A stretch of 64,000 nt of DNA, from NCBI GenBank assembly GCA_947258975.1, contig CAMYKK010000014.1:1-64000 (forward strand). Reading direction: 5' to 3'. This document shows, piece after piece, positions 13,638-22,823 of the stretch. Every line of letters begins with the position of its first letter. The stretch's first letter is position 1. Made by a program: the position numbers and the translations under genes. The notes under the pieces were generated by a model that saw only the letters and a list, made by a program, of their open reading frames with translations, did no database searches and was not told the DNA's origin. The stretch comes from an uncultured Gammaproteobacteria bacterium (lineage in GTDB: Bacteria; Pseudomonadota; Gammaproteobacteria; Arenicellales; JAANXG01).

Positions 13638-15479
13638 CTATATATCCTGATACATGATCTCTTTGCGGCTGATCGAGATGCAATGGGTGGGGCACACTTG
13701 GTAGCAGGCGCCACACCGGATGCACTCCCGGTTGTCGATCCAGATCGCGCCCACCTGGTCCCAAACTTTCGTCTCCTCCAACGACCCATAGGTTCCGTCA
13801 GGCTGAATCGCGACGTCTTTGACCAGCTTGATGCAATCGCGCGGGGCAACATCGATGCAGGCCCGGCAATAGATGCAGTTATCGATGTCGATTTCATAAT
13901 TGAGATAGCATAGATAACAACGTTTGGCCTCTTCTAATGCGGTGTCCTTATCGAATCCCATTTCCACCTCGGTAGTCATATCGTCGAAGCGGTCTGACAC
14001 CGATGCGGTGGCCATGTGCTGCCGTGGTATGAAGTCGAAACGCCGCTCCCTGAGCGGCTCGTCAACCGCCTCGATACGCACTACTTTGCGCCGCCGCTGA
14101 CGGCCCATCAGCCACTCGTCGACCCTCAGCGAGATGTCGCGTCCGAGGCCTACCGCCTGGATCACGGTAGAGGCACCGCTGACAAAATCGCCGGCGGCGA
14201 ATAATCCCTTCGCCGACGTCATGCCGTTGTCGTCGATCTTGACGTTGCCCCATCGATCAAGTTCCACTGCCACGTCGATGTAATCGTTGACGGTTTTTTG
14301 ACCGATGGCGACCAATATGGTGTCAAAGGGCTCAATGAACTCGGAGCCTTCGATGGGAATCGCTTCGCGCCTGCCGTTGGCGCGCCATGCGCCCAACCGG
14401 TTTTGCACGAAGCGAACGCCCGTGCCGTTGCCATGCTCATCGGTGATCAATTCCACCGGGGTGCGCAGTCCGCGGATTGACACGCCCTCGCGTTTTGCTT
14501 CGAGGATCTCTTCCTCCATTACTGGAATGTACTTCTCGGTGGTACGCAGGTGGATGGTGACGTCCTCGGCCCCGAGCCGCTTGGCGACACGCGCGCAATC
14601 TAGCGCCGTGAACCCGGCACCGATGACCGCCACTCGCTTGCCCACGGTCTTGGTCTCGCCGCGATGCAGAGCGAGCAGGAAGTCGAGGCCGTATTCGGCA
14701 TTAGGCAGATCCAGCACGATGTCGCGGTCATGCTCCAAGTCACGCAACGGCAGCGCGATGGCGGCCATGCAGCCGGTTGTCAGCAGCACCGAATCGAATT
14801 GTTCACAGATCTCTGACAGCTTGATGTCACTGTCGTTGTTACCGACGGTGACTCCGGTCTTTAGGGTGACACCCATGCGCGTGGTGTTGTGCACCTCAAC
14901 ATCAAGGATATCTCGCGGCAGGCGGAACTCCGGAATCCCATAGCGCAGCATGCCACCGGCCCGTGTTTCGCGCTCATAGATCGTTACCGCATGACCGAGC
15001 AACGATAGATCGTGGGCTCCCGCAAGCCCGGCCGGCCCGCCGCCGATGATGGCGACGGTCTTCCCCGATGGAGAATACAGATCCTCGCTGATACGATGGC
15101 CTTCGGTTTTCAGGTCCGCCGCCGCGCGCTTGAGGTGACATATGTTTACCGGCTCGCCGTTGCCCGGCCACCCGTGGCGGCACACCGGTTCGCACGGCCG
15201 GCTGCAGATCCTGCCCAGGACCCCCGGCAGCACGTTGGCAATGCGATTGAGTTCGTAAGATCGTCCATAGCGGTTTTCGACGATCATGCGGATATATGCT
15301 GGAATATTGGTGTCCGCGGGACACGCGGTCTGACAGGGGACGTTTTCCCTGACCCAACCGATTTCGCGGGGATCCGTAGAATAGCGGACTGTGGTTTCGA
15401 CGCGCCGGCCGAATACATTCGGGGTGGAGAAATCCTCTCCCTCGTCAACGTGGATTTTCGAAATCTTTTGGCTGCTCAT
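13638..15479 (-). CDS. GltD-like FAD/NAD(P) oxidoreductase with C-terminal ferredoxin domain
   Basis: 613 residues from the ATG at 15479, which has GGGGGTGG upstream and starts near the conserved region. The N-terminal part (about 40-140) is the glutamate synthase small-subunit Fe-S domain: Cys-Gln-Thr-Ala-Cys-Pro-Ala and Cys-Ser-Arg-Pro-Cys-Glu-Pro-Val-Cys. A FAD site (Ile-Ile-Gly-Gly-Gly-Pro-Ala-Gly-Leu-Ala) and an NAD(P) site (Val-Ile-Gly-Ala-Gly-Phe-Thr-Ala-Leu-Asp) follow. The last 80 residues hold two ferredoxin motifs: Cys-Ile-Tyr-Cys-Arg-Ala-Cys and Cys-Ile-Arg-Cys-Gly-Ala-Cys-Tyr-Gln-Val-Cys-Pro. No gltB is nearby, so this is more likely an NAD(P)H-ferredoxin electron gate for the 2-oxoacid oxidoreductase than part of glutamate synthase. 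Confidence 0.8.
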   Translation of the reverse strand: MSSQKISKIHVDEGEDFSTPNVFGRRVETTVRYSTDPREIGWVRENVPCQTACPADTNIPAYIRMIVENRYGRSYELNRIANVLPGVLGRICSRPCEPVCRHGWPGNGEPVNICHLKRAAADLKTEGHRISEDLYSPSGKTVAIIGGGPAGLAGAHDLSLLGHAVTIYERETRAGGMLRYGIPEFRLPRDILDVEVHNTTRMGVTLKTGVTVGNNDSDIKLSEICEQFDSVLLTTGCMAAIALPLRDLEHDRDIVLDLPNAEYGLDFLLALHRGETKTVGKRVAVIGAGFTALDCARVAKRLGAEDVTIHLRTTEKYIPVMEEEILEAKREGVSIRGLRTPVELITDEHGNGTGVRFVQNRLGAWRANGRREAIPIEGSEFIEPFDTILVAIGQKTVNDYIDVAVELDRWGNVKIDDNGMTSAKGLFAAGDFVSGASTVIQAVGLGRDISLRVDEWLMGRQRRRKVVRIEAVDEPLRERRFDFIPRQHMATASVSDRFDDMTTEVEMGFDKDTALEEAKRCYLCYLNYEIDIDNCIYCRACIDVAPRDCIKLVKDVAIQPDGTYGSLEETKVWDQVGAIWIDNRECIRCGACYQVCPTHCISISRKEIMYQDI

Positions 15480-15880
15480 GGTACGACCACCCCCAAGTGG
15501 CCCAAAAGTCCGATGATAATTTTTCTTGATCCCAAGATAAAGGGGTTCATTGCTCGGCTCGGGCGCGCCCAACGACCGCTGTATCGGGCGGTTCCGTCAT
15601 GTCAGCCCCCAGCGGTCCAATCCGCCTGGCGCCGCACTCACTCACTCTTATAACATGTAAGGAGACAATTTCCGGCAGGGAGAGTTCAGGGTGAGTTGCG
15701 GGCTGTGCCCTTAGAAGGTATGGAAGGATTGGAAAGAAGACGACGCAATAGGGCGGATGGTTGAAAAAGGACCCGCCGGGGGCACGCGTTGACCGCTGTG
15801 GCGCCGATACGGGATACAATACGATGTTCGCTCGATGGGATCCTGCGCCGCTGCAGGCGGGTTATCGATCATCACAGTCA
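15480..15880. other. Divergent upstream region of the oxidoreductase operon and the ThDP gene
   Basis: 401 bp between divergent starts, presumably carrying both promoters. No clear -35/-10 pair stands out, and the open frames across it have no family resemblance. Confidence 0.4.
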
Positions 15881-17485
15881 ATGAATACCTCGGAGATCAT
15901 TGCGAAGTTTTTGTCGCAGGCGGGAATCGGCCAGGTGTTCGGTTATCCCGGTGAGACCAACGTCGAACTCATCGAGGGATTGCGTCGCATCGGCATCGAT
16001 TTCATCCTTGCGTCCCGGGAAGGCACTGCGGGGCTGATGGCACAGGCCTATGGCATGGTCACCGGCCGGCCGGGGGTGTGCATATCGACACTGGGACCAG
16101 GAGCCACCAACTTGGTCAACGCGGTGGCCAACGCTTATCTCGATCGCGCGCCGATGCTTGCTTTCTCCGGCCAGATGGATACGCAAAAGGCGCCGTACTT
16201 CACCCACCAGGTTATCGATCACAATCGTTTGTTCGCGCCGGTGGCGAAGTGGGCCACGGAGTTGCAAGCGGACAACGTCGCCACCGTAATGCGCAAGGCC
16301 TACCGCGTCGCTGCCGCGGAGCGCCCCGGTCCGGTGCACATCACACTGCGCGCCGATGTGGTGAGCGCCGCCGCCGAGGATGTCGACACCGAGTTACCGC
16401 CGGTATCACTTGCCGCGCATCATTTACAAGTGATCGCGCGGGATGGGTGTGACGATCCCATCAAAGCAATCTCCAATGCCAAGCGCCCGGTCTTGTTATT
16501 CGGGAATGCCGCGGCGCGGGCGCAGGCCGGATCCCACATCACCAAACTCGCCGAACACATCGGTTGCCCGATCATCGCATCGCCGATGGCCAAGGGAACC
16601 GTGGCCGAAGATCACGCTTTGTTCGCCGGCGTGCTCGACATGGCTTGTTTCAAGTTGTTGTGGGATCTGCTCACTGCGGCGGACTTGATCCTGTGTGTCG
16701 GCTTCGACGCGGTGGAATTGATCAGTCCGTGGATCCCCAAAGCCCCGGTCGTCCACATCGACACGGTACCCAACACCGACCAGGTGTATGCCGCGCCGTT
16801 CGAGTTGGTGGGACCGGTTCGCGAGATACTGTCCGAACTGCAACGGCAGTTGCCGGCGGGGGAGCGCTGGACCGAGAAAGAGGTGGCCGCGCACCGCACC
16901 GCGCTGCGCGATCAATATTTCAGCGGCCGGGTGGCGGGCAAGTTGAATCCCAGCGATGTCGTGGATGTGGTGCGTGGGGCGGCGGGCCGTAACGCAGTGG
17001 CGACTGTGGACGTGGGATCGCACAAATTGCTGGTAGGGCAGGGGTGGGCCACTTATCGACCCCAGGGCATGTTGATGTCCAACGGTCTGTCATCGATGGG
17101 CTTCGCGCTCCCGGCGGCGATCGCCGCGCAGCTGCTGCTCCCCGATACTCAGGTGGTATGCTTGACCGGAGACGGCGGATTGGCGATGACGCAAGCGGAA
17201 CTGCGCCTGGCTTCGACACTGAAGCTGGGTATTAGGGTCATCGTGTTCTGCGATAATAGTCTGAACCGCATCGAGCTTAGACAGATGCAGTCCAATTATC
17301 CGAGCACCGGCACGCGCATAGCGCCCACCGATGTTGCCAAGCTTGCCGAATCGATGGACTGTGACGGGGTAATGGTGGACCGAGCCGATGAACTCGAACG
17401 GGTGTTGAGCGAAGCGCGTAATGAATCGCGACCGCTGGTGATCGGCGCGCGCATCGATCCGTCGCAGTACCGGTCACACTACTGA
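15881..17485 (+). CDS. Acetolactate synthase-like thiamine diphosphate enzyme
   Basis: 534 residues from the ATG at 15881. A longer frame from 15761 adds 40 residues with no family match. The three domains of the POX/ALS superfamily are present. The N-terminal pyrimidine-binding domain has Phe-Gly-Tyr-Pro-Gly-Glu-Thr and the activating Glu in Ser-Arg-Glu-Gly-Thr-Ala, then Thr-Leu-Gly-Pro-Gly-Ala-Thr-Asn. A central domain follows, and the C-terminal ThDP/Mg site reads Gly-Asp-Gly-Gly-Leu-Ala-Met-Thr-Gln-Ala-Glu with Asn-Ser-Leu-Asn downstream. No regulatory subunit (ilvN) is adjacent and the metal-site neighbourhood is unusual, so a 2-oxoacid decarboxylase or carboligase other than acetolactate synthase is as likely. 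The ftsH-like gene follows after 15 nt. Confidence 0.75.
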   Translation: MNTSEIIAKFLSQAGIGQVFGYPGETNVELIEGLRRIGIDFILASREGTAGLMAQAYGMVTGRPGVCISTLGPGATNLVNAVANAYLDRAPMLAFSGQMDTQKAPYFTHQVIDHNRLFAPVAKWATELQADNVATVMRKAYRVAAAERPGPVHITLRADVVSAAAEDVDTELPPVSLAAHHLQVIARDGCDDPIKAISNAKRPVLLFGNAAARAQAGSHITKLAEHIGCPIIASPMAKGTVAEDHALFAGVLDMACFKLLWDLLTAADLILCVGFDAVELISPWIPKAPVVHIDTVPNTDQVYAAPFELVGPVREILSELQRQLPAGERWTEKEVAAHRTALRDQYFSGRVAGKLNPSDVVDVVRGAAGRNAVATVDVGSHKLLVGQGWATYRPQGMLMSNGLSSMGFALPAAIAAQLLLPDTQVVCLTGDGGLAMTQAELRLASTLKLGIRVIVFCDNSLNRIELRQMQSNYPSTGTRIAPTDVAKLAESMDCDGVMVDRADELERVLSEARNESRPLVIGARIDPSQYRSHY

Positions 17486-17500
17486 AATAAGTAATCGGTC

Positions 17501-19345
17501 ATGGCTATTGAAAAGAAAGCGCAATTAAATTTCTGGTACTTTGCCGCAGCGTTGATGCTGATCCTGTTGTTTCAGGGCTATTGGACCCAGTCAAGGCAGT
17601 TTGAATCGATTCCCTACAGCCAGTTTGAACGAGACCTGGAGCAGGGCTTGATCGAGAGCGTGGTGATCCGCGAGCAATATATAAGCGGTTCCTATAAGAG
17701 CCCGGGGGAGAGCGGCAAAACGCAGTTCATCACCCCACGAGTATCTCCCGATCTGGTCGCGCGTCTGAACCGCGCCAATGTCGAGTACACGGCGGCGGTG
17801 GAGAGCACTTGGCTCAAGGACATCCTGTCATGGGTATTGCCGGTGTTGTTGTTCCTAGGGGTGTGGTTGTTCGTGTTTCGCAAGATCGCGGAGAAGCAGG
17901 GGATGGGTGGGTTCATGTCCGTCGGCAAGAGTAAGGCCAAGGTATATATGGAACGTGACACCCAGACTACCTTTGCGGACGTGGCGGGTGTGGATGAGGC
18001 CAAGGCGGAACTCGTGGAGATCGTTGAGTTCCTCAAAAACCCCGCCGAATCCGGCAAGCTCGGCGCGCGTGTGCCCAAGGGGGTGTTGTTGGTGGGTCCG
18101 CCGGGCACCGGCAAGACGCTACTGGCACGGGCAGTGGCGGGGGAGGCCGGGGTGCCGTTTTATTCCATCAGCGGCTCCGAGTTTGTAGAGATGTTCGTCG
18201 GCGTCGGCGCCGCGCGGGTGCGGGACCTGTTTGAACAGGCACGCAGCCATGCGCCGGCCATCGTATTCATCGACGAGTTGGATGCCTTGGGCCGCGCGCG
18301 CGGTGCCTTTCCCGGTGTCGGCGGGCATGACGAACGCGAGCAGACCTTAAACCAATTGCTTTCGGAAATGGACGGCTTCGATTCCAGCCAAGGATTGATC
18401 CTGCTGTCGGCGACCAATCGTCCCGAGATTCTCGATCCCGCGCTGCTGCGCGCCGGGCGTTTCGACCGTCAGGTTTTGGTGGATCGCCCGGACAAGCTTG
18501 GGCGCGTGCAAATTCTCGAGGTGCACATCAAAAGCAAGACCATGGCCGAGGATGTAGATCTGGAAAAAGTCGCCGCGCTGACCACCGGCTTCAGTGGCGC
18601 GGATCTCGCCAACCTGGTTAATGAGGCGGCGCTGGTGGCGACGCGGCGCAAGGGTGAGGCGGTGACTCTCGACGACTTCACGGTCGCCATCGAGCGTATC
18701 GTTGCCGGGTTGGAGAAAAAGAACCGTCTGCTCAATCCGTACGAGCGCGAGATCGTGGCCTATCACGAGATGGGGCATGCACTGGTCGGCATGGCGGCGC
18801 CCGGCGTGGATGAAGTGCACAAGGTATCCATCATACCCCGCGGCATTGGCGCCCTCGGCTATACTATTCAGCGCCCCACCGAAGATCGTTACTTAATGAC
18901 CCGCACGGAGCTCGAGAACAAAATCGCGGTGTTGCTCGGTGGCCGCGCCGCGGAGAAACTGGTGTTCGACCACCTGTCAACCGGCGCCGCCGACGACCTC
19001 GCCAAGGCCACCGACATCGCGCGCAGTATGGTCACCCGCTACGGTATGGACGAGGGCCTTGGCTATGTCACCTACGACCAGACAAAGGAAAATTTTCTCG
19101 GCATCCCCGGAGCGCCGGTGGGTCGAGAACGGGAGCTGAGCGAACAAACCCTGCGTGCCATCGACGAGGCGGTGCGCAACATCGTGGGCCGGGTCTTCGA
19201 GCGCGCCTATGGCTTGTTGACGAAAAACCGCGCGGTGCTTGACCGCTGTGCCAAGGCGTTGCTGGAAAAAGAGACTCTAGAGGAACAGGACCTGCGGGCA
19301 CTGACCCAGGACCTGCATTCATCGGGGTCAGACCCCGTTGCGTAG
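17501..19345 (+). CDS. ftsH: FtsH-family ATP-dependent zinc metalloprotease
   Basis: 614 residues. Membrane segments lie at about 11-28 and 108-126 with an FtsH extracellular domain between. The AAA+ module has Walker A Gly-Pro-Pro-Gly-Thr-Gly-Lys-Thr at 199-206, Walker B Phe-Ile-Asp-Glu-Leu-Asp at 256-261 and the second region of homology ending Arg-Ala-Gly-Arg-Phe-Asp-Arg at 317-323. The peptidase motif is His-Glu-Met-Gly-His at 422-426. It degrades membrane and cytosolic proteins from the inner membrane. It is not beside rlmE/folP as the housekeeping ftsH usually is, so it is probably a second copy. The last residues, Gly-Ser-Asp-Pro-Val-Ala, are encoded by a GGGGTCAGACCCC repeat that supplies the end of the reading frame. 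Confidence 0.9.
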   Translation: MAIEKKAQLNFWYFAAALMLILLFQGYWTQSRQFESIPYSQFERDLEQGLIESVVIREQYISGSYKSPGESGKTQFITPRVSPDLVARLNRANVEYTAAVESTWLKDILSWVLPVLLFLGVWLFVFRKIAEKQGMGGFMSVGKSKAKVYMERDTQTTFADVAGVDEAKAELVEIVEFLKNPAESGKLGARVPKGVLLVGPPGTGKTLLARAVAGEAGVPFYSISGSEFVEMFVGVGAARVRDLFEQARSHAPAIVFIDELDALGRARGAFPGVGGHDEREQTLNQLLSEMDGFDSSQGLILLSATNRPEILDPALLRAGRFDRQVLVDRPDKLGRVQILEVHIKSKTMAEDVDLEKVAALTTGFSGADLANLVNEAALVATRRKGEAVTLDDFTVAIERIVAGLEKKNRLLNPYEREIVAYHEMGHALVGMAAPGVDEVHKVSIIPRGIGALGYTIQRPTEDRYLMTRTELENKIAVLLGGRAAEKLVFDHLSTGAADDLAKATDIARSMVTRYGMDEGLGYVTYDQTKENFLGIPGAPVGRERELSEQTLRAIDEAVRNIVGRVFERAYGLLTKNRAVLDRCAKALLEKETLEEQDLRALTQDLHSSGSDPVA

Positions 19346-19357
19346 GGGTCTGACCCC
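19324..19357. repeat. Paired GGGGTCAGACCCC repeats forming a hairpin over the ftsH stop
   Basis: GGGGTCAGACCCC (19324-19336) and GGGGTCTGACCCC (19345-19357) are reverse complements separated by 8 nt; the ftsH stop codon (19343-19345) falls between them. The following sequence CTTAGC is a weak U-tract, so terminator function is uncertain. The unit is the same as at 13541-13591. Confidence 0.65.
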
Positions 19358-19386
19358 TTAGCTCCCATTAATATGGAGACGAAATT

Positions 19387-19830
19387 ATGCGTAAATTGTT
19401 ACTGACACTGACCTTGACCTTGCTGGCGGCGGTTGCCGCCGCCGACTCTTTGAAGTTGAAGAGTTATCAAGACCTATTGACCGCAGCAAAGTCCCGCACA
19501 CGGTCCATCGATACCGATCGGCTGCGCCGCTTGCTGGATGAGAGTCCGGACGTGATATTAATCGACGTCAGAATGCCGAATGAGATTGAGAGTATGGGGT
19601 ATATCGACGCCCCCCAGCAGCTCGTGATGCCGCGGGGTTGGTTGGAAATGCGGATTGCCAATCACGTCCTCGAGCGTGACGCCAAAATCGTGCTCTACTG
19701 TGGCGCCGGTTTGCGCAGCACCTTGGCCGCGGACACGCTCCAGCAGATGGGATACACGAACGTGTGGAACTATGAGGAGGGATTTCTCACCTGGAAGCAA
19801 CGGGGACTGCCGGTTGCCACCGGGAACTGA
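19387..19830 (+). CDS. Exported rhodanese-like protein
   Basis: 147 residues with a signal peptide (about 1-19, ending Ala-Ala-Ala) and one rhodanese domain at about 40-145. Marker segments are Ile-Leu-Ile-Asp-Val-Arg-Met-Pro-Asn-Glu and the active loop Tyr-Cys-Gly-Ala-Gly-Leu-Arg-Ser with the catalytic Cys, then Thr-Asn-Val-Trp-Asn-Tyr-Glu-Glu-Gly. It would transfer sulfane sulfur or act as a periplasmic sulfur carrier. A GGAG lies 8 nt before the start. It follows ftsH across the hairpin at 19324-19357 and may share its transcript. Confidence 0.85.
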   Translation: MRKLLLTLTLTLLAAVAAADSLKLKSYQDLLTAAKSRTRSIDTDRLRRLLDESPDVILIDVRMPNEIESMGYIDAPQQLVMPRGWLEMRIANHVLERDAKIVLYCGAGLRSTLAADTLQQMGYTNVWNYEEGFLTWKQRGLPVATGN

Positions 19831-20226
19831 CCGACAAATTGCAATATCGTGAACACTCTGAAGGGTACTGGGGACCACTCAATCCACTGTTAACCTGGAT
19901 TTTCGAGAGTGGCGTTCCCCCCCTGCGTTCCCCCTGTTGTGCGAGGACAAGGCGGAATTGAGGCGGGGACAATATAGGTGCGACGAGGGATTCGCGATGA
20001 GGGATTCGCGGCAAAATGCCGCTCCCACAGGGTGCCGCTCCCACACGATGCCGCTCCCACGCGATGCCCTTAACATGTGGGAGCGCCTTTCAGGCGCGAA
20101 TAGTATCTGCGCCCGTAGCGAATCGCCCGTCGCGCCGGCGTGTGACCCCGTGGCGAAATTTTTCTGGGCGTTGCGAATTATTAAAAAGTAGAATAATCGG
20201 TTTTTCGCTGACGGACGCACAAGACC
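19831..20226. other. Intergenic stretch holding REP repeats
   Basis: This gap between the rhodanese and the ligase-like gene is mainly occupied by REP-type units at 20007-20100. No gene is supported. Confidence 0.5.
20007..20100. repeat. REP cluster (four units)
   Basis: The unit GCGGCAAAATGCCGCTCCCAC is followed by two shortened copies ending TGCCGCTCCCAC. The opposite-facing unit GTGGGAGCGCCTTTCAGGCGCGAA (20077-20100) faces them, making a REP pair with small stem-loops. The same family recurs at 21628-21704 and 24715-24739. Such extragenic palindromes are common in gammaproteobacteria and are usually moved by REP-associated tyrosine transposases, none of which is in the window. Confidence 0.75.
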
Positions 20227-21555
20227 ATGATCTTAAGCGCGACGCGTATGACCACATTGATTCTCGTGCTCACTCTGCTCACGGTGCCGCTGGCCGTGGG
20301 GGGCATGGTGGCCTCGGTGCAGGCTCTGCATGCCGCTGCGTTGGTGCTGGCGTTACTTTATCAATTCCTCCTTGCTGGTGAGCCACAACGCGTGACGCCA
20401 TGGTTGGTGCCGTGGATTGCATTTAGCGCGTATATCGCATTTCAGATCAGCACGGCGTTCGTCGCGCCGGACCCGCTTATGGCATTCACCCGCGAACAAT
20501 GGATGGAACCGCCACTTGACCCGACGCGTTTTCCGAACACCGTCAACATCGGTTTTGCGCTGCAGTCCTGGGCGAGTTTTTCCGTATACTGGATAACCGC
20601 CTGGCTAGTGGCATCTCTGGATCGCCGCGCGCTGCGTTGGGTGCTCGCCGCGATTGTGGTGCTGGCGTCGTTCGAATCCCTGTATGGACTGCTCGCGTTC
20701 GCTGTCGGCCAAGAGAGCATATTGGGCATCTGGTCAAAGACCTATTACACGGGGGATGTCACCGGCACATTTGTGAACCGCAACCATTTCGCCGGCATGT
20801 TGGCCGTGTGCCTACCCATAGGCGCCGCGTTTCTATTCGCCTCGCGGCGCCAAGGCGGCGTGATTCCCTCCCAGCCCCTGCGTTCCGCGGCGACGGTGTT
20901 GTACGTCCTGGTCGTCGGCACGGCCATCGTTAACAGTCATTCTCGCTTAGGTGTGTTCGCCACCCTCATCGGTGTCACTGCCTGGTTTTGGTTGCTCGCA
21001 CGCTCCGCTGACAACCAAGAACAAAAAATGATCCGTTGGATGCCGATCGCAATGATTGCTCTTATTGTCATCGGCACCTTGTGGTTTGGGCCGGTAACAA
21101 TCGTAGAGCGCTTCTTGCGGCTGCCTGACGACACGAATCGCTTGACTATCTGGTCTGCCATGCTCGAATTCCCCCCTTCCGTGTGGCTCTCCGGTATCGG
21201 CGCGGGCGCTTTCGTCGATGCATTCCGCTTGGTGCAACCGGCCGACTTGCAGCGCAGTTACACATTTGCCCACAACGATTGGCTGGAATTCGCGCTCGAG
21301 TTTGGTGTTGTCGGTATTGCGCTCATTGCCGCGGCCCTGATCTATTGGTATCGCCAGTCAAGGCCTAGCCCATTGACGATCGTCCAGCTTGCCGCCGCTG
21401 GCGGGATCATCGCCATGGCGGTTCACAGCGTTGGTGATTTCAATCTTCATATCCGCGGTTCGGCGATGGTGTTTTGGACCGCGGTCGGCATTTTCATGAA
21501 TCCCAATTTACAGCACAGAAATAGAAGGAATGATTTACGGGGTCGGCCCCCTTAA
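20227..21555 (+). CDS. O-antigen ligase/polymerase-like membrane protein (WaaL/Wzy type)
   Basis: 442 residues with about 11 hydrophobic segments and one large periplasmic loop (about 300-360) between the later helices. The loop contains the O-antigen ligase family pattern: Arg-Leu-Thr-Ile-Trp, then Gly-Ile-Gly-Ala-Gly-Ala-Phe, then His-Asn-Asp-Trp-Leu-Glu with a conserved His. An earlier Asn-Arg-Asn-His-Phe-Ala-Gly is typical too. It would join sugar repeats or attach polymer to an acceptor at the periplasmic face of the inner membrane. Ligase and polymerase cannot be told apart from sequence. It is flanked by REP repeats and opens the polysaccharide region. Confidence 0.8.
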   Translation: MILSATRMTTLILVLTLLTVPLAVGGMVASVQALHAAALVLALLYQFLLAGEPQRVTPWLVPWIAFSAYIAFQISTAFVAPDPLMAFTREQWMEPPLDPTRFPNTVNIGFALQSWASFSVYWITAWLVASLDRRALRWVLAAIVVLASFESLYGLLAFAVGQESILGIWSKTYYTGDVTGTFVNRNHFAGMLAVCLPIGAAFLFASRRQGGVIPSQPLRSAATVLYVLVVGTAIVNSHSRLGVFATLIGVTAWFWLLARSADNQEQKMIRWMPIAMIALIVIGTLWFGPVTIVERFLRLPDDTNRLTIWSAMLEFPPSVWLSGIGAGAFVDAFRLVQPADLQRSYTFAHNDWLEFALEFGVVGIALIAAALIYWYRQSRPSPLTIVQLAAAGGIIAMAVHSVGDFNLHIRGSAMVFWTAVGIFMNPNLQHRNRRNDLRGRPP

Positions 21556-21627
21556 GCCGTGTGTGCTGGAGGATGTCCCGAGCTGTGTTTTGGAGGGTGC
21601 CCCGATCTGTGGGAACGCCTCACATAC

Positions 21628-21704
21628 GTGGGAGCGCCTTGTAGGCGCGATTATGGATTCGCGGCAAGATGCCGCTCCCACACGCGGCAAGATGCCGCTC
21701 CCAC
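21628..21704. repeat. REP cluster (three units)
   Basis: GTGGGAGCGCCTTGTAGGCGCGA at 21628-21650 faces two tandem copies of GCGGCAAGATGCCGCTCCCAC (21661-21681 and 21684-21704). A degraded unit precedes at about 21609. It lies between the convergent ligase-like and SYLF genes, the common place for REP units. Confidence 0.75.
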
Positions 21705-21791
21705 AGCATGCCGTTTTCACAACATACCGCTCCACAGACTGTGACTCCCGCAATCACTCCGCCACTGAGGAGTCAGACACTAAGCAACAAG

Positions 21792-22352
21792 TCACCGCAC
21801 GATCTTAGTAAACTTGGCACCTTCCAAGGTCAGGTTGTACATGAGCCCCTTGTTGTTGAAGACAAAGCCCACGATGGGATCCTTGATGTCCACCGTGTTA
21901 ATGTCCTCGCCGACTCCCCACTTCACAATCGCGATCGATCCATCCACGCCGGCTTTCCAACCTGAGCTGCGGCGGAAGTCTTCCAAGGCTGTTTTCCGCA
22001 AGAACACCAGCACGACGGTTTTGGACTGCGCACCGAGCTGAAAGCCGATCGACGCTGCAGCGGTGTTGTAATACTCGACCGTCTTGCCGCCCACCCGCAG
22101 TGCACCCTCCCCATATTCACCACCGATGACGATGCCCGCCTTGATCACATCCGGAAACACCAATATGCCGTTGGCCCTGCTAAGGAAACGGTTGCCGCCG
22201 GATACTTTTTTGCGGAACAGGTCCAGTGCAGCGTCGACCTTGATGTTTATCTCTTCAGCCGATGCAGCCACGGTAGACTCAGTAACAGCTGTCATCATCA
22301 CAGCGGTGACTGCGGCCACAATCCAAATGCTCGGGGCGTTGAAGCTATGCAT
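21792..22352 (-). CDS. Exported SYLF-domain lipid-binding protein
   Basis: 186 residues with a signal peptide (about 1-30) and one SYLF (Ysc84-like) domain at about 45-186. The order is Asp-Ala-Ala-Leu-Asp-Leu-Phe-Arg, Ala-Asn-Gly-Ile-Leu-Val-Phe-Pro-Asp-Val, Gly-Gly-Glu-Tyr-Gly-Glu-Gly-Ala-Leu, then the Gln-Leu-Gly-Ala-Gln region and Gly-Leu-Met-Tyr-Asn-Leu near the end. The domain binds phosphoinositides in eukaryotes; in bacteria it is periplasmic or outer-membrane associated with no settled role. It lies 27 nt downstream of the VanZ-like gene and is probably cotranscribed. Confidence 0.85.
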   Translation of the reverse strand: MHSFNAPSIWIVAAVTAVMMTAVTESTVAASAEEINIKVDAALDLFRKKVSGGNRFLSRANGILVFPDVIKAGIVIGGEYGEGALRVGGKTVEYYNTAAASIGFQLGAQSKTVVLVFLRKTALEDFRRSSGWKAGVDGSIAIVKWGVGEDINTVDIKDPIVGFVFNNKGLMYNLTLEGAKFTKIVR

Positions 22353-22379
22353 TGCGAAACCAATAATTAAGGATGCATT

Positions 22380-22823
22380 CTATCTTTTTGCGCGCGAAAA
22401 AGGAGGGGATTTTAGTTTATTTTCGTATTTTGTCGCTGACAAATGGAGTGTGTCCCGTTTGCGCGGCTGGGCGAGGCGGTACATCAAGGCAACGGCAACC
22501 AATGCGCCGATTGTATCAGCGACCACATCCCATAAATCCGGCGTGCGGTCCGGCACAAACGCTTGATGCCATTCATCGAAAACGCCGTACGCTGTGGTCA
22601 ACCCCACGGCGATCCACAGCTGATAACACCGGTATCCCTCCGTTGACTGTTGCATGGATGCAAGGAACAACGCACCTAGGATACCAAACGCGACGGCGTG
22701 GGCCACCTTGTCCTGGGCAAAGAAATAGTCCTCGATATCGAGTGCAGGTTGATCCGAGAGATAGTAGATCCATCCCATCCAAGCCAGGGCCAGCAGTCGA
22801 GCGGCATTTCGCGGTATGATCAC
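22380..22823 (-). CDS. VanZ-family membrane protein
   Basis: 147 residues from a GTG at 22823. There are four hydrophobic segments, and between the first and second lies the VanZ pattern: Tyr-Tyr-Leu-Ser-Asp-Gln-Pro then Asp-Lys-Val-Ala-His-Ala-Val-Ala-Phe-Gly. A second conserved block is Asp-Glu-Trp-His-Gln-Ala-Phe-Val-Pro-Asp-Arg with Asp-Leu-Trp-Asp-Val-Val-Ala-Asp. Many VanZ-like proteins sit near exopolysaccharide loci, and this one is divergent from the initiating sugar-phosphate transferase gene. Biochemical function unknown. Confidence 0.85.
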   Translation of the reverse strand: MIIPRNAARLLALAWMGWIYYLSDQPALDIEDYFFAQDKVAHAVAFGILGALFLASMQQSTEGYRCYQLWIAVGLTTAYGVFDEWHQAFVPDRTPDLWDVVADTIGALVAVALMYRLAQPRKRDTLHLSATKYENKLKSPPFSRAKR

